A stretch of 64,000 bases of DNA from Varroa destructor (Eukaryota > Arthropoda > Arachnida > Mesostigmata > Varroidae), in NCBI RefSeq assembly GCF_002443255.2, contig NW_019211457.1, positions 22,573,709 through 22,637,708 on the forward strand. Reading direction: 5' to 3'. A program made the position numbers and the translations under genes. Under the pieces are notes generated by a model that was not told the origin of the DNA, did not search any database, and worked only from the letters and a program-made list of their open reading frames with translations. Below are positions 47,803 through 59,211 of the stretch, piece after piece (position 1 is the first letter of the stretch; every line of letters starts with the position of its first letter).

Positions 47803-48407
47803 GTACCTGTCCTTGTGTGTTTAGGTGTATGGATTAGGCAAGGAGCTGGCCAATCTGGCCAGGTCGTTATCTAGCAGGCTTAGTCGAAGCTGTTTACTAT
47901 TCGTCTGCTCGACGCCTGCCGATTGTCGCTACTGTTATTATTATTGCCTTTTGGGTCGTCACTTATACTTGAAACCGAGCTCTCTCCATTTATCATGTCA
48001 ATTTTCTGTGTCTACATGGAGGGTGTATGGCAGATGGTAGCGTTGATGACATTTACTTACTATCTAGCTTCGTGCGGAACACTTTTACTATTGACAGCCG
48101 TGTTGCTTGATGTACATTGAATAGATGCATGTATTGAGGCCTATTAACCAATCAGGTTGAACTCACGGTTCGATGCTAGCAACAGAAATCCCTAGGAGGG
48201 ACCCTTATTATCAATTTGTGCAGTACTGTTATTTATACAGTCATGGCTATTGAGACCTAAATGCGATACGCGCATTTAACGCTGCAGTGACTCCAGTCAT
48301 CCCGGCGATTGTCCAATTTGGTAGATACTTCAGTATAGTAATGTGCTGTTCTCAGATCGGTCAATTGACTCGTACTCCGTAACGGCCAAGCGGATGGATG
48401 AGTCCAT
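47803..48407. other. No firmly supported gene; small hairpin
   Basis: A plus-strand hydrophobic frame at 47923-48120 lacks an ATG at its first start. An 8-bp stem (taaatgcg/cgcattta, 5-nt loop) lies at 48258-48278. Confidence 0.4.
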
Positions 48408-48438
48408 CCCTTGAATCTTCCCTTGAATCCCTTGAATC
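48408..48438. repeat. Three short tandem copies of ccttgaatc
   Basis: The 10-mer CCCTTGAATC begins at 48408, 48420 and 48429, the last two overlapping by one base. Confidence 0.9.
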
Positions 48439-51400
48439 CCCATCTTTGATTAGGTAGAACACACGTATGGGGCATTACTGGCAAACAGGGTTGATATTGA
48501 ACGTGTTAAAATTCAAATTGATTCTGCACAACACAAGTGTATTTGTCGTAAATTTTACCTTAAATATCACCGAATGTCGCGATGATCATGCCTGTTCATC
48601 ACACGTCCAAGTAGAGCTATTCAATATGGCGGAAAACCCGGCCAAATAGTTGAGAAATAATACCACGACAGAAAGTATAGGGGCTTGTCTACAAGAATTG
48701 AATTAGTTACGCAGATATTCACACGCCCTGTTCTATCTACGCACAGACAGCAAAAACCTCTTGTGAACGCATCTTCATGTGCATCCATTCATCCAAAACA
48801 CATTGCGATCCAACATCGTCTAATCCAGTGTATTAACCTACAGAGAGAAAAAATATTAGCCGTAGAAATACATATTATATATCTATATCTAAAAAATAAG
48901 CTCTCTCCTATGGTGTCACTCTTGCCTGCGGCGTTGACCGTCAGCTTTATAGTTCTCGCGCCGCACGAACGTTTATGGGAGAGTATGTTGTGTGACCTTC
49001 GCAACGAGAGGATTTAACACTACGGCTGTAGGACATAAACCAAGAACCTACCCAAACGCCTTTTCAGCTTTCCATGTTCCGTCCAGCGTCGTGTATCGTC
49101 TAGCGGTACAACCAACAATACGATTGCAGATGTCCCGTGACTGGAGTCGCACATATATAATGCCGTGAACTCGCTGCTCTTACTGGCGAAGTCAGGACGC
49201 CGCTCTGAACCATATATTTGATGCACTTAGTGGACATATAGGACAACAGGAACTATATAGTATATGCCCTAAGGCATTTTCGGACACACATTGTACGGTA
49301 CACAGGGACTTTCATTGGGGGTTGTCCTGCAGGACATAAAGATAAATATGCCGGGCCCGTTTCACGATACCCATCATAGGATCATCTTCTGCAAGCAGAG
49401 CATAGGAAAGACTGAAAGCCTCATCGACGAGGTATTACTATTATGTACTGTGTTGGAGTGTCACCCTTAAATGACGTTGATACTAGTCATTGTTAGAAAA
49501 ACTTTAAAAGGTTAGTTATTATGAGGGAAAGCAGCGGGTAAGTTTTTGACCGTTCGATTTTATATATAGTTAAGAGAGACAGAGGGTAGTTGGGGTACAG
49601 ATTGTTAGCAAGCTATCGTTCTGATTGATGTGAAATCTTAGCTTTCTCAAGCTTTCACATTGTTTTTGATTGGTGGTTGGTTTGACACGTTGATCCCCAG
49701 TCGGAAACCTGTGAGGCGGCAAAAATTGTTGATGTTGTTCGAATGACAATGCGTTCGCTATCGGTGTGGTTACCGCAAGACAAAAATGTATTCGTTTTTT
49801 TCATATACTTGGCGTGCTTTTGATTTATCTAGGCGGTGCTAAATTGCGCTCGGGGATGTCGGCATGGCAGTACTGGTTGCGCTCCACGAAGTTTGACATG
49901 TTTCGGCTGTCCCTACATCGTCCTAAATGATGCCGCTGTGCCTGTCCGACATGTTGTCTTCAGCCGGCTTAGTATATGGCTTGATGTCACATGAGGACCT
50001 TTTCAATATTGTTATCGGTATATATGATCAAGGAGAGCGGTAATGTCATTTCTAGGAGAGATAGATCTATGGCAGCCGGACACTTCACACGCATACACAT
50101 TCACAGATAGATACACACAAACACACACATAGAGGCTTCTGATTTCATCAATTAGTGACGATATACCTTTTACTCGTATAGCGCCTGGGCTCATGGCTGC
50201 TAGGGACCTATGGCCAAGGCTGCGACCGCTGCTATAGACTCAACAGTCACAACTAGGCCTCTCAGTCGATTGTCGATTGGGACGAGAGACAGCCGCTTGA
50301 AAGGCGACAAATATGGAACGAGTACCGATCGAACTACTACGATAGTTAAAAATGTACAAAAAGGCAGAAGAATGCTTGTATTCTACAGCACCTAATCATA
50401 TCATGTATGTATGACATGTCTGTTCGTCATCATCGAGGCGACGCTGGTATCTCGCAAGGAAGGTCATTGCGCCTAACTCATGCTTTGGTAAAAACGAAAC
50501 AGCGACTGGGAGTGAGACGGCATGTAGGAAGGCACCTCAGAGAGCGTGCGATGCGTCACTTAGCGAAGCTTCGAAACATCGAAAGCCGCCCTCGATATGA
50601 GCCAGTGCTACAAAATGAGCGTATCTCCCAATCCTTGATGAGGTGTTTACTCCATATTTGATGGACTGATTGGGGAATCTGTTGCAAAACTGAAGATGGT
50701 GATGGCGACGGTGTGACTGATGTGAGGGAACGATACGACGAAAATTAAGGTTGATTCTGCGATGGCGCTGATGACGAGTGGACCTCCAAAGAAGTCTGAT
50801 TGTATCGATGGCTGATCATCTTAGATAGATGCGATGGTTGACAGGGCCGTAAGATGTCGCTTGCTCTTAAACAACGAGCACTCCAGTGAGGTAGCGCTTA
50901 GTCAGGCTGTTAGTGCTGCTGCCGGCAATAACAACAGTGTGATGTTTCGAGACGCTGACATACGCGTCACGACTGAATCAAATATGGCGCGCGAACCTGT
51001 GCCTGCTCAAGTGGGATTACCTGCGTAGTTAGACAGTCCACTTGGATCTGAGACAAAAAGCTCATTTTTTGAGAACAAATTTAAGAACTATGCATAATCT
51101 AGCAAAGAGGGACAAGGTCGGGTCTACTACTCCACAAAGTGAATTCTACAGGCGGAATTGCCTCTTTCGCTTGTCCTCATGAATATCATCATCATTCTGT
51201 ATAGAATGTTATCGAGAACACCAGCACACTAGGGCTAGCAGCTGCCGCAACGTTGTTCGAGGGACTAGTAGTAGTATATGTATATGTATTTTATATACCG
51301 TCAAACCTCACACATCTGTCTATACATTTGTGCTTAGCGGAGCCCCGTGGATTCTTCGTACAGACTACGAATGTTCGTTATTTCGTGCCAGTGCTGATGC

Positions 51401-52962
51401 GCTGCTACGGGCGTTGTCTATGTATCTACTCTAAAATGCACGAACCCCTGAATAATAATGAAAGAAGTTGCCCAGAGCGCCACGCTTACTTGCCTGCCAC
51501 CTTCCGGGTTTGTTGGCTGTCGGGCCGATGTCTGCCTTATTGTCTGCTGGCAGCGATGATGGGGAGCGACGAACGAAGCGGCCCAAAGAGCCGCACAGTG
51601 GCTAAGCGCTATTCCATCACCTTGGTCGGTGTTAGGAAAACTCTCTTTCTTGCTCTCATTTTCTTGCACATAGTGATGGAATAGTGGAACTCTTCACCCT
51701 CGGGACGCGTGAAGGTGTGACCCAGCCTCAGACCATGTATACCGTACAAAGCGCAGCGCATAGCGTCTTGCCGACGGCGCCTTCGGCAGTGGAAATGAAG
51801 GTATCAGCAACAGCCACAGCACCACTAGCAGGCACGGGCCAGTTACGATGGTAGGCACCGCAGGCGTCAACCGAACGATGAGACATTTCACGGTCTAGAG
51901 ACGGATTTGACTCGAGCGAATGGGGCACGATCGCGACCGGTATGTCAATACCTTTTTTCGCACGGGTGCTCGATTCGTTGGTGGATTCAAGCACGGTAAC
52001 TGGCGCCATGGACCTTGGCAAGACCGGCTCGGATAAGGCATGCGTGCAAAACTTCACATAGCACCACATAGCTACGGTGCTGCCAGTGCTGCCAGCTGAC
52101 TATGCATGCGGGTCATTCGCGTGTTCGGTTTTCTGCGACAGCATACGCAGTACGCCATAGATTCATCTCTACGTCAGGTAATGATTGAACACTGCATTAA
52201 AAGTGCTCTTTACTACCGTTGCAATGACGATCTATCTCTCGGCGTGTCTACATTGGACTAGCGTACGCGGTTATGCAGACTGTTGTTGAGCTATCGTGAT
52301 CTCAAACACAACTTTCGTTTCCTTTACGGTGTCTTGCTTCCAATTCTTATATACCTATACACAGCACAGCCATGTACACAGACCTATCCTTACATACCTA
52401 TTCACACACATAACATATAGAGAGCCCCGATATAATTCAACCATCGATCGACGATAGGTGATGCTGCCTGCGAGTCGAACTAAGCAGCCTAAGCAAAAAA
52501 TATTGTTGCAAATCATGTAGAATTATCTAGTAACTCAACGTAGGGTTATCATAGTTGAAATTTACTATTATTAGCTTACTGCCTAATGGAAGCTTACGCT
52601 GAGATTTACTCGTTTACTGAGCTTTTAATGCGCATGCAAGGTTTTTGACGTTTTAAACATGCATCGTGGTATGTTACAAGTAGTAAATGTGCTTGATGCA
52701 AATGTTGGACAGTAAAAACAAGCAGGCTTTTTACGATCTCTCGGACTTTTCTGTGACTGTTATACATTGTTCTTCAATTGCGCTCTCATTAGTAAGCTGC
52801 CCGAATTGGAAACTTCAAAGCTCTCCCTTTAGCTCTTCTGCATTGTGCTGTTCATCAGCACAATAGAAATAATACATTAGTTTCTTTTTTTTTCGTCGTC
52901 TACATTACGATGCCTCTTCCATACCCGTTCGTGTACCTCAGGCCTCCTCTTTTGTATTTTCA
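48439..52962. other. No supported gene
   Basis: Unique sequence with CA-rich patches (50090-50130) and scattered 60-to-140-codon frames on both strands (for example 48685-49017, 49020-49226, 51253-51684, 51728-52069). None carries a splice signal, signal peptide or recognisable domain I can support. AT-rich at 52500-52700. Confidence 0.5.
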
Positions 52963-53178
52963 TTAATTCCCTTTTCCAATCCGTTCATTCAGTCTTAGAC
53001 TATAAGCGTCGCTTTCTTCTGTTCGTGTCCGTAACAGAGCTCGAGGCAGCTGGCAGCATATCTCTCTCGAAGCCTGGAGTTCTCCCTCATAGTATGTAGG
53101 AATTGCTGCATCGACCTCGCTCAGGAGGCAACACTCAAGCTGCGAACATCTCGGTGATGTCACCACAAAATGGCAGCT
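52963..53178 (-). CDS. Candidate terminal exon, Cys-containing protein end
   Basis: On the minus strand a good acceptor (CAGTCGTGCTTTACAG) opens 71 codons plus TAA. The peptide starts SCHFVVTSPRCSQLECCLLS, continues EVDAAIPTYYEGELQASREI, includes a further CC pair and ends NERIGKGN. Seven Cys in the first two thirds and a codon pattern rich in G/A first positions favour coding. The open frame extends a little upstream of the acceptor but contains no ATG, so it can only be a downstream exon. The 5' exons should lie at higher coordinates; none was identified. No AATAAA was found close downstream. Confidence 0.35.
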   Translation of the reverse strand, partial: SCHFVVTSPRCSQLECCLLSEVDAAIPTYYEGELQASREICCQLPRALLRTRTEESDAYSLRLNERIGKGN

Positions 53179-55752
53179 CTGTAAAGCACGACTGCATGAC
53201 GATAGGGCATCAGACACAGGTTACTGACTAACTTAACCTTGTATAACGTGTACATGCGGTTTTTATTTTCCACAGTTGCCTGCATGTATAAAATGATATA
53301 GTGTACCGAAATTAGTGCACAGATATATTTTGTATTTACTACAAAAGATCATGAAAAAGTCTGCGACCAGCAACAGCAATAACAAAAGACAGCGGGATTC
53401 CTTAACGTGGGTGTTTTTTAGGCCCTAATTACTGAGCAAGGACTAACGTTGCTTTTTCCCTCTTCCTCTGCTTAGCGTTGCGCAATTCACCGCAGTGACC
53501 CACCCACCTACCCACCCACATTTTAGTCAATGCACTGTAGATAATGTGGCGCAATGTCAGCTCGTAGCGTTGAAGTCATTCGTGAGTAACGGTAAAAGTA
53601 TCTCGATATATAACTGTCCACAGTATGTCTATCTGAACTTGCTCGCCGGACTTGGAAGGAGCTATGGCCTTTGTAACCTGCAAGCCACCCACTTGCGGGG
53701 TTCCGATCGGGTTTTACCGCTGAGATTCCTCTTCCGTTTCGCTAAGCTTCTCGAACTCTTTTCAATGCTCCGATCTATACAAAAGCCAACCTGCAGATCT
53801 GATCTGGACCGTTTCGAGATCTTACCCTCTGTCTTCGTGCCGGGGTCTCAAGTTAAAGCTCCATGATGTATGGAAACTGAAACAGGGGAGGAGCAGAGAA
53901 ATCGGACAAACGAGCATGGGCGCTGCGAGCTGAAGCTTGTTTTAAATCTCACATTGAATCTCTACCCGTTGAGTCTGATACACGACTTTCAGATATCGTT
54001 TCGAAGGTCCGGCGTACTAATCTGAGATGCTTTTTTTACAGATAGCCGATATGAAGTGGTTATAGTAGAATGAAAAGTGATGTAGTGTTTAGCGGTACAA
54101 TTCAACGTTAAGGGATCCTATACGAATTTTTGTATCTTAACAATCTAGAAAAATAACTTATTTCCTTCAATCTGGGGAACCATATAAAGTATGGCTGAAT
54201 TGCGAAACCAGCGAAGTTGACAATTATATTAAGCAACGCGTATCATAAAACAAAACGAATATAAACCATCGATCTGAAAGGGTCTCCTTGACATTCATAA
54301 GACTTTCGTCGTCTGTCTAACAACGTATAGTAAGTAGCAGCACTTCTAGAGATTTCTGCACAGGACAAATGTGGATCTCTCTTTATAACACACTTACACG
54401 TACACAGTTTTGCCTCAGCTGCGTATTACATGCATCACCACCTGAGGATGCCTAGCAAACATGCCGTGCTGCTTTATCTTAACATATCTCTAACAAGGTA
54501 GGGTCTGCGTTAGCTTTCGTGCCATATCATCAGCTGTCATCGCTGCCATCCTATAAATTCCGTGTTCTATAAACTATTCTGTGATTTTGTTATCAGGGTC
54601 GTACATGTAGTGTTATTCGTTCAGGCTATCGTTCGTCGGCTCGTTATGTATACATGTTTTTTTTTTCATACATAAATCTCTCTTTTTTTTCAAGTGAGTA
54701 TACCGTATATCAGCTAGGATCATTCGCTTGTACTTGTTCCGTAGTTATCTTAGTCAGATCGGACCAGACTGGACCTGCGCAGATCAGACATCGTCGTTGC
54801 TTTCACTTCGTTGCTTTTTCGATCTACATCGCGTCTCGCATCCAAATGTCCGCCTGCCCTTCTGTCTACCTGATCCGCAATAGCCGCTGGCGCGAAAGAC
54901 GGTTTTCTGAGAGCTCGACGGGCGTCCGCATTCTTCGTTTGTCGCGCATCGTCCGACTATGGCCCAGACGGGCCACAACAGATTCGGGATCAAAAAGCCT
55001 TAGGTTGATGGGAGGTGGGAGGAATGAAATAGGAGGCAATGGTCGAATCTGCTTTTGCCCTTGTGCTCTGAAAAATCAGGAAAGGAAATCGACTAGAAGC
55101 GGTCTCCCACAAACTTTACTAGAGGAACCGCAAGCCGACAATTGTTTGCACCTTTAATTTACTACTAATGCCAGACAGGTAGTGACTCAGAAGCTGTCGC
55201 TTTCAAAAAGAAACAGTACTAACTACGGAATATTGGCGTGCTTGTGGCGATCGTGGCGCTCTGTTGGCGTCGTGCCGCCGCGTGCGAACCCCGTCCCACT
55301 GCGCTGACTCTGCATTCAGTGAGCGTTCGCTACCGCCGTAGCAGCCTCTGACTACCGTGCTCGAACCAATCAACGTCAAGCAGCTTCGTCCGTTCGTAAT
55401 TTCTGTAGTGACAACGACAACAGCTACGGCGGCGGCCAAACTAGTCGGCAGGGAGGAACAACGCAGTCGAACAGACAACTCGAAACGAGACATAAAGAAA
55501 TACGCGACGCCACTATTCTCCATGCACCACATTATAGTTTAGCACCTATCACATTAGCAGTTGAATAATGCATAAGACTGACGGCTCTGAAACCATTTGC
55601 CCGCCATCACCATCATGGCCGTAAGCGTCCAGCAGTGTCGAATCAGTCCATCAAACTGCGTCATGCTCTAGGAACACTGCGATTTGAAATGTGCGCGGAA
55701 TCTCCCGATTTCTATTACAATCGTTCGTTGTTGTATTATTGTTTGCCTGCAG
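53179..55752. other. No firmly supported gene
   Basis: Unique sequence with a CCCA tandem tract at 53499-53520. Frames at 54654-55157 (plus) and 55203-55542 (both strands) are long, but the second region is rich in AAC and CGA codons that keep three frames open at once, so no strand can be preferred. Confidence 0.4.
53499..53520. repeat. (CCCA)n short tandem tract
   Basis: Five CCCA-type units with one CCTA variant. Confidence 0.85.
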
Positions 55753-55836
55753 ACGATCGGTAAAGAAGCAGAAGCAACATCAGTAGCGGCGCTGGGTGGA
55801 CGGACCCTATTGGCATCGTTACCGGCGTCGCTGTGA
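55753..55836 (+). CDS. Candidate terminal exon
   Basis: A strong acceptor (TTATTGTTTGCCTGCAG) opens 27 codons plus TGA, reading TIGKEAEATSVAALGGRTLL then ASLPASL. Nearly every codon begins with G, A or C and the composition is typical of coding DNA. No poly(A) signal was found within 150 nt and the exon is short, so confidence is limited. Confidence 0.25.
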   Translation, partial: TIGKEAEATSVAALGGRTLLASLPASL

Positions 55837-56583
55837 CAATGACTTGATACGCGAAACAGGCTGTCAGCATTTCAACACTTGAATATATTATCAGGACGCC
55901 TAACAGCAGTGATCTTTCCTGCTGTTGTCGTCGTCATGATGGCGGTGTAATAGTGTTTTTTCCTTGTGGTGATCGTCGCGCCATACGATCGTATGCGTCT
56001 GGCTATTTTTGTCTACCTCATTTTGTTAACCGACTAACTCATCAAAGGAAGCGTCGTTTTTTAGAATCACAGCCTTCGTGTGTCGCCAGTGCCGCTTCCT
56101 CGCGGCAGCGGTACTTCCATGGAATTGAGCGACGCTAATGCTGCAACGGGCGGCGGCTTGCAATGGCGCTGACAGTTTTTAACAATTGGAATATTTGTTT
56201 CATTTTTATCTCGCATTATGTCGATATCATTATTATTGTGCTGATGATTGCTCACTTGGAAATTTGTTGTACGGGCAATAAGTTATTGCACCTGAACTAC
56301 TTGTATATGTTATGAAAAATCATCATATTAAGATAATTTTAATAATTATTATTATTTAATATAGCTGCTGATACGGAATTATGTGATGAGCTGACACTTT
56401 TTCTGTGTCTTTAATAATAGAGCAGGAAAAGGTAAATTTATATAGGCTTAAGAAACTAGATGGAGAAACTGGCTGGAACATGGCAGCTAAGCATGCCGCA
56501 GGCTTCTGTTGACCTTTCTTTCGATGTCAACGTTTGCCATTGACGCTATTGACAGCAACAAACAGAGCGACCTTATTGTAAGT
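55837..56583. other. No supported gene; AT-rich patch
   Basis: Unique sequence; 56322-56362 is almost pure A and T (aataattattattatttaat). Confidence 0.5.
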
Positions 56584-56598
56584 GGGGGGGGGGGGGGG
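56584..56598. repeat. Run of 15 G
   Basis: Uninterrupted homopolymer of G on the plus strand. It is also a place where sequencing errors in length are likely. Confidence 0.9.
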
Positions 56599-57730
56599 AT
56601 ACTGTGGTTTGTTAGAAGGAAACAGTGCAGTGGGGCCTGCTTTCCCACTAATCGAGATGTTACCTATTGAGCTAGATAAGCATTGTCTATACGACACCTT
56701 CGAAAGCCTTCCATTGATCTCTGACATCGACAACACGTGGTTCGTTAGCGGAGCGCTGTCTAGTAGAAAACCGGTGGAACGGCGTCCTGACAGAACGTTC
56801 TCGTTGCTATGAAGCTATTTGCAAAATATCCAAGGATTTTTTCGAAATTAGCGAGAGAAGAAGTGACCTGTCACATTGTAGTTGCGTCTATAGGTGAGGG
56901 AATCATTCTCAGGATCATCTACAGCCATCTTACCATCGAGTCAGAGAACTTCTGTCATTAAAGCAGTATATCTAATGCGTACACTCAGCTTTGGTTCCGA
57001 GTGTTCCGTCCTCGTCAAACGTTCGAATCAGTATTTGTCAGTAAAAGCCATGGAACGTTTTAGCGGTCCACAGTCGTTCTTAAAGTGACAGCTAGACTGC
57101 TATTCTAATGGCCTGTAAATCCGGTTATGGCTTTAAGACTGACTGATTCCTAGCATCTCTTCTGGAGCGTCCGTTGGCTATCGACGTAACGGGCTTTGGC
57201 GGAACTTTAAATGGATTGTCCATAGCCAATGAACCACTATTCTCAATGGAGTACTTCAAGCTCAAAATAAACGTAACAAGCTTGATTTTTTTCAGTAAGT
57301 ATGCACTTTACTAAGTGCTTCAGATAGTATTTTTGGTTCGAATCATTGCCATGGTGAATTTCGCCAAAATAAAATGGTTCGTCGGGAAAGGAAAGCTTAA
57401 ACATAAACATTTGAGAACGAATAGTGCGGGCTACCAATTGGCAAAGACAGATGTGAATGAATGAATGAAGACTTTTTGTTATTACTTCGATAATAACATC
57501 GATGCAGCTACTGGTAGCTGGTGAAGTCGATTTTTGCCTAAATAATATAATATTTAGACAATTAAAACGATAGGGTTAGAACTTTGTTAGCGGGAAAACA
57601 CATCGCCGTTAAATCCCTTAAAAGTAGTTACAAAGTGAACTTGAAATTCTAAACACTTACGACGCCACAAATAGTGTTTACATTGATTACGCTATAGATC
57701 AAGGAAGTGAAACGTAAATATTACTAGATA
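56599..57730. other. No supported gene
   Basis: Unique sequence. A small branched stem (cagcta/tagctg nested in a longer weak pairing) lies just before, within and around 57485-57530. Confidence 0.5.
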
Positions 57731-58003
57731 ATGCGGCAACCGACTCATTTCCCCCGAGTTATTACTGTAGATCGTTCAGCGGTAGTACAGTTACACATAT
57801 TGAGCAAGGTAAGCTACATAACTCAACTGTACAACTTAATATTTAAAAGTTCATGTACCATTTTGGCTTGGGGCGGGTGCCTGAGTCTCACCCGCTATTT
57901 ACGGTGTCTGCTCAAACCGTTGTCAGCGGGATACGTACTCGTTTTGCTGTCTATAAACCACGCGAAATTTTGTTGTTTCTATAACTGTTGTCGCCGCACT
58001 TGG

Positions 58004-58037
<34 letters not shown>

Positions 58038-58210
58038 AAACACGAGACTATGACTATGACGACGACGATGACGACGCCGAAGACGATAACAACAGCATTA
58101 GCGACAACAGTCACAAATGCGTCGGCAGCGAGTCAAGCCGCGAGCCGACTCGACGGGAGTCCAGCATCTGCTCAAGGCCCCAGTCGGCGGGAAGACGGCT
58201 GTTCATATAG
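57731..58210 (+). CDS. Candidate two-exon gene ending in an acidic, Ser-rich tail
   Basis: ATG at 57731 opens a frame (MRQPTHFPRVITVDRSAVVQ) to a strong donor AGCAAG|GTAAGC at 57809. A CT microsatellite (58007-58034) ending TTTCAAACACGAG could act as the polypyrimidine tract and acceptor of the next exon at 58047. That exon can read as an Asp-rich tail (DYDYDDDDDDAEDDNN, then REPTRRESSICSRPQSAGRR) with TAG at 58208-58210, or in another frame as a Thr/Ala-rich sequence. The Asp-rich reading is preferred: an unspliced frame links it to the same ATG, and with splicing the phase fits the second open frame of the first part. GAC-type triplet repeats underlie the Asp run. Family unknown. Confidence 0.25.
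58007..58034. repeat. (CT)n microsatellite
   Basis: Fourteen uninterrupted CT units, followed by TTTCAAACACGAG. Confidence 0.97.
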
Positions 58211-59046
58211 CGAATAGCCAGGAACGAACGGCGAGAAAAAAGTTAGCGAGACGCGACTGAAGGAAATGAGGCGGCAAGCGGAGCACGCAGGCGGCCAGCG
58301 GAACACAGCAAGTGGCGAGTGACGGCCAGTAACTGGGATAGTCTTCACTGTAGAACAAGCGAACGAAGAAAGCAGAACTCTCCAGAGCTCAAGCTCTGGC
58401 GATTTGCGGGCGGCACAGTATGTCCACAGCACACGAGTGCAATACGGACGGGCTAGTCATCTGCAAAACAGAGAACAAAAAAGGAAAGAAGATGAGGATA
58501 AAGAAAACATCTTGCTTGGTGTGAACAATAAAAAAGGTGCATCCAGGGGTCCGGGGGGACGGCTCACAACGATGGAACTCATCGTGCAAGGTACAAAGGT
58601 GTTATTTTCCTTTTGTGTCATTTCGCGCAGTTCTGTTCCTTGTTAGACAATACTATACACATGAGATAGTCTATTTTCGGCGGTCTCTCGGACGGGATCA
58701 TTCGCGCTCACAGCCGCTTGCTGCTGAGACTCGATGGCGCTTGTGCCAGCCTATGAGCTCCGTCGTCTATTGGCGACAACGATAGCGACATCCTACGCAA
58801 AAAATAACCTAGTTCGACGTTCAGGTTTCATGCAATATGCTGGCTTTGTAATTTTCGTCATAAACGAGTGTATGAATTAATTCCCGCGACTGTAGTAAAT
58901 TCTGTCGTCATCATCGTCACTGTTCTCGTTGTTTCTTCCATACGCTTCTGGCGTCATAATCAGCAGACAGAAGACGCAGAATGCCAGTGTCCAATGTGCT
59001 TGCTAGCTGGATAAGCTAGACTTCTACTACCGCGATCATGTGTCAG
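58211..59046. other. No supported gene
   Basis: Purine-rich on the plus strand at 58240-58320 and 58450-58530, unique elsewhere. Frames at 58404-58785 are unsupported. Confidence 0.5.
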
Positions 59047-59211
59047 CCCTTTAACACACACTGTCGTAAAGAATACAGAGATAAGGATGTAGCATACGAT
59101 GATTTTCCTAACCGAATGTCAGGTTCTTGTCATAAGCGAGAAGCAGGAATAAATGCTTTGTGCCGTCTTACCGGCCGAATATACCACGATGTCATGTCCC
59201 GTTCAGAGAAG
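59047..59211 (+). CDS. Candidate internal exon, unknown protein
   Basis: An acceptor (CTTCTACTACCGCGATCATGTGTCAG) and a very good donor (GAGAAG|GTGAGA) enclose 165 nt, exactly 55 codons in phase 0 at both ends. The peptide begins PFNTHCRKEYRDKDVAYDDF, continues NRMSGSCHKREAGINALCRL and ends HDVMSRSEK, with three Cys. The frame also contains an ATG just before the acceptor (59038), so a first coding exon is an alternative. A second donor (AGCTCG|GTAAGC) lies 35 nt further on. No family recognised. Confidence 0.35.

Noticed and set aside
54654..55157. 167-codon plus-strand open frame
   Set aside because: First start is not a convincing ATG context, the beginning is poly-T derived, and there is no domain or splice support.
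55203..55556. Long frames on both strands in a CGA/AAC-rich stretch
   Set aside because: Three frames are open together, which base composition explains; no strand can be preferred.
57330..57345. B-box-like ggttcgaatca on the plus strand
   Set aside because: No T stem or other tRNA arms.
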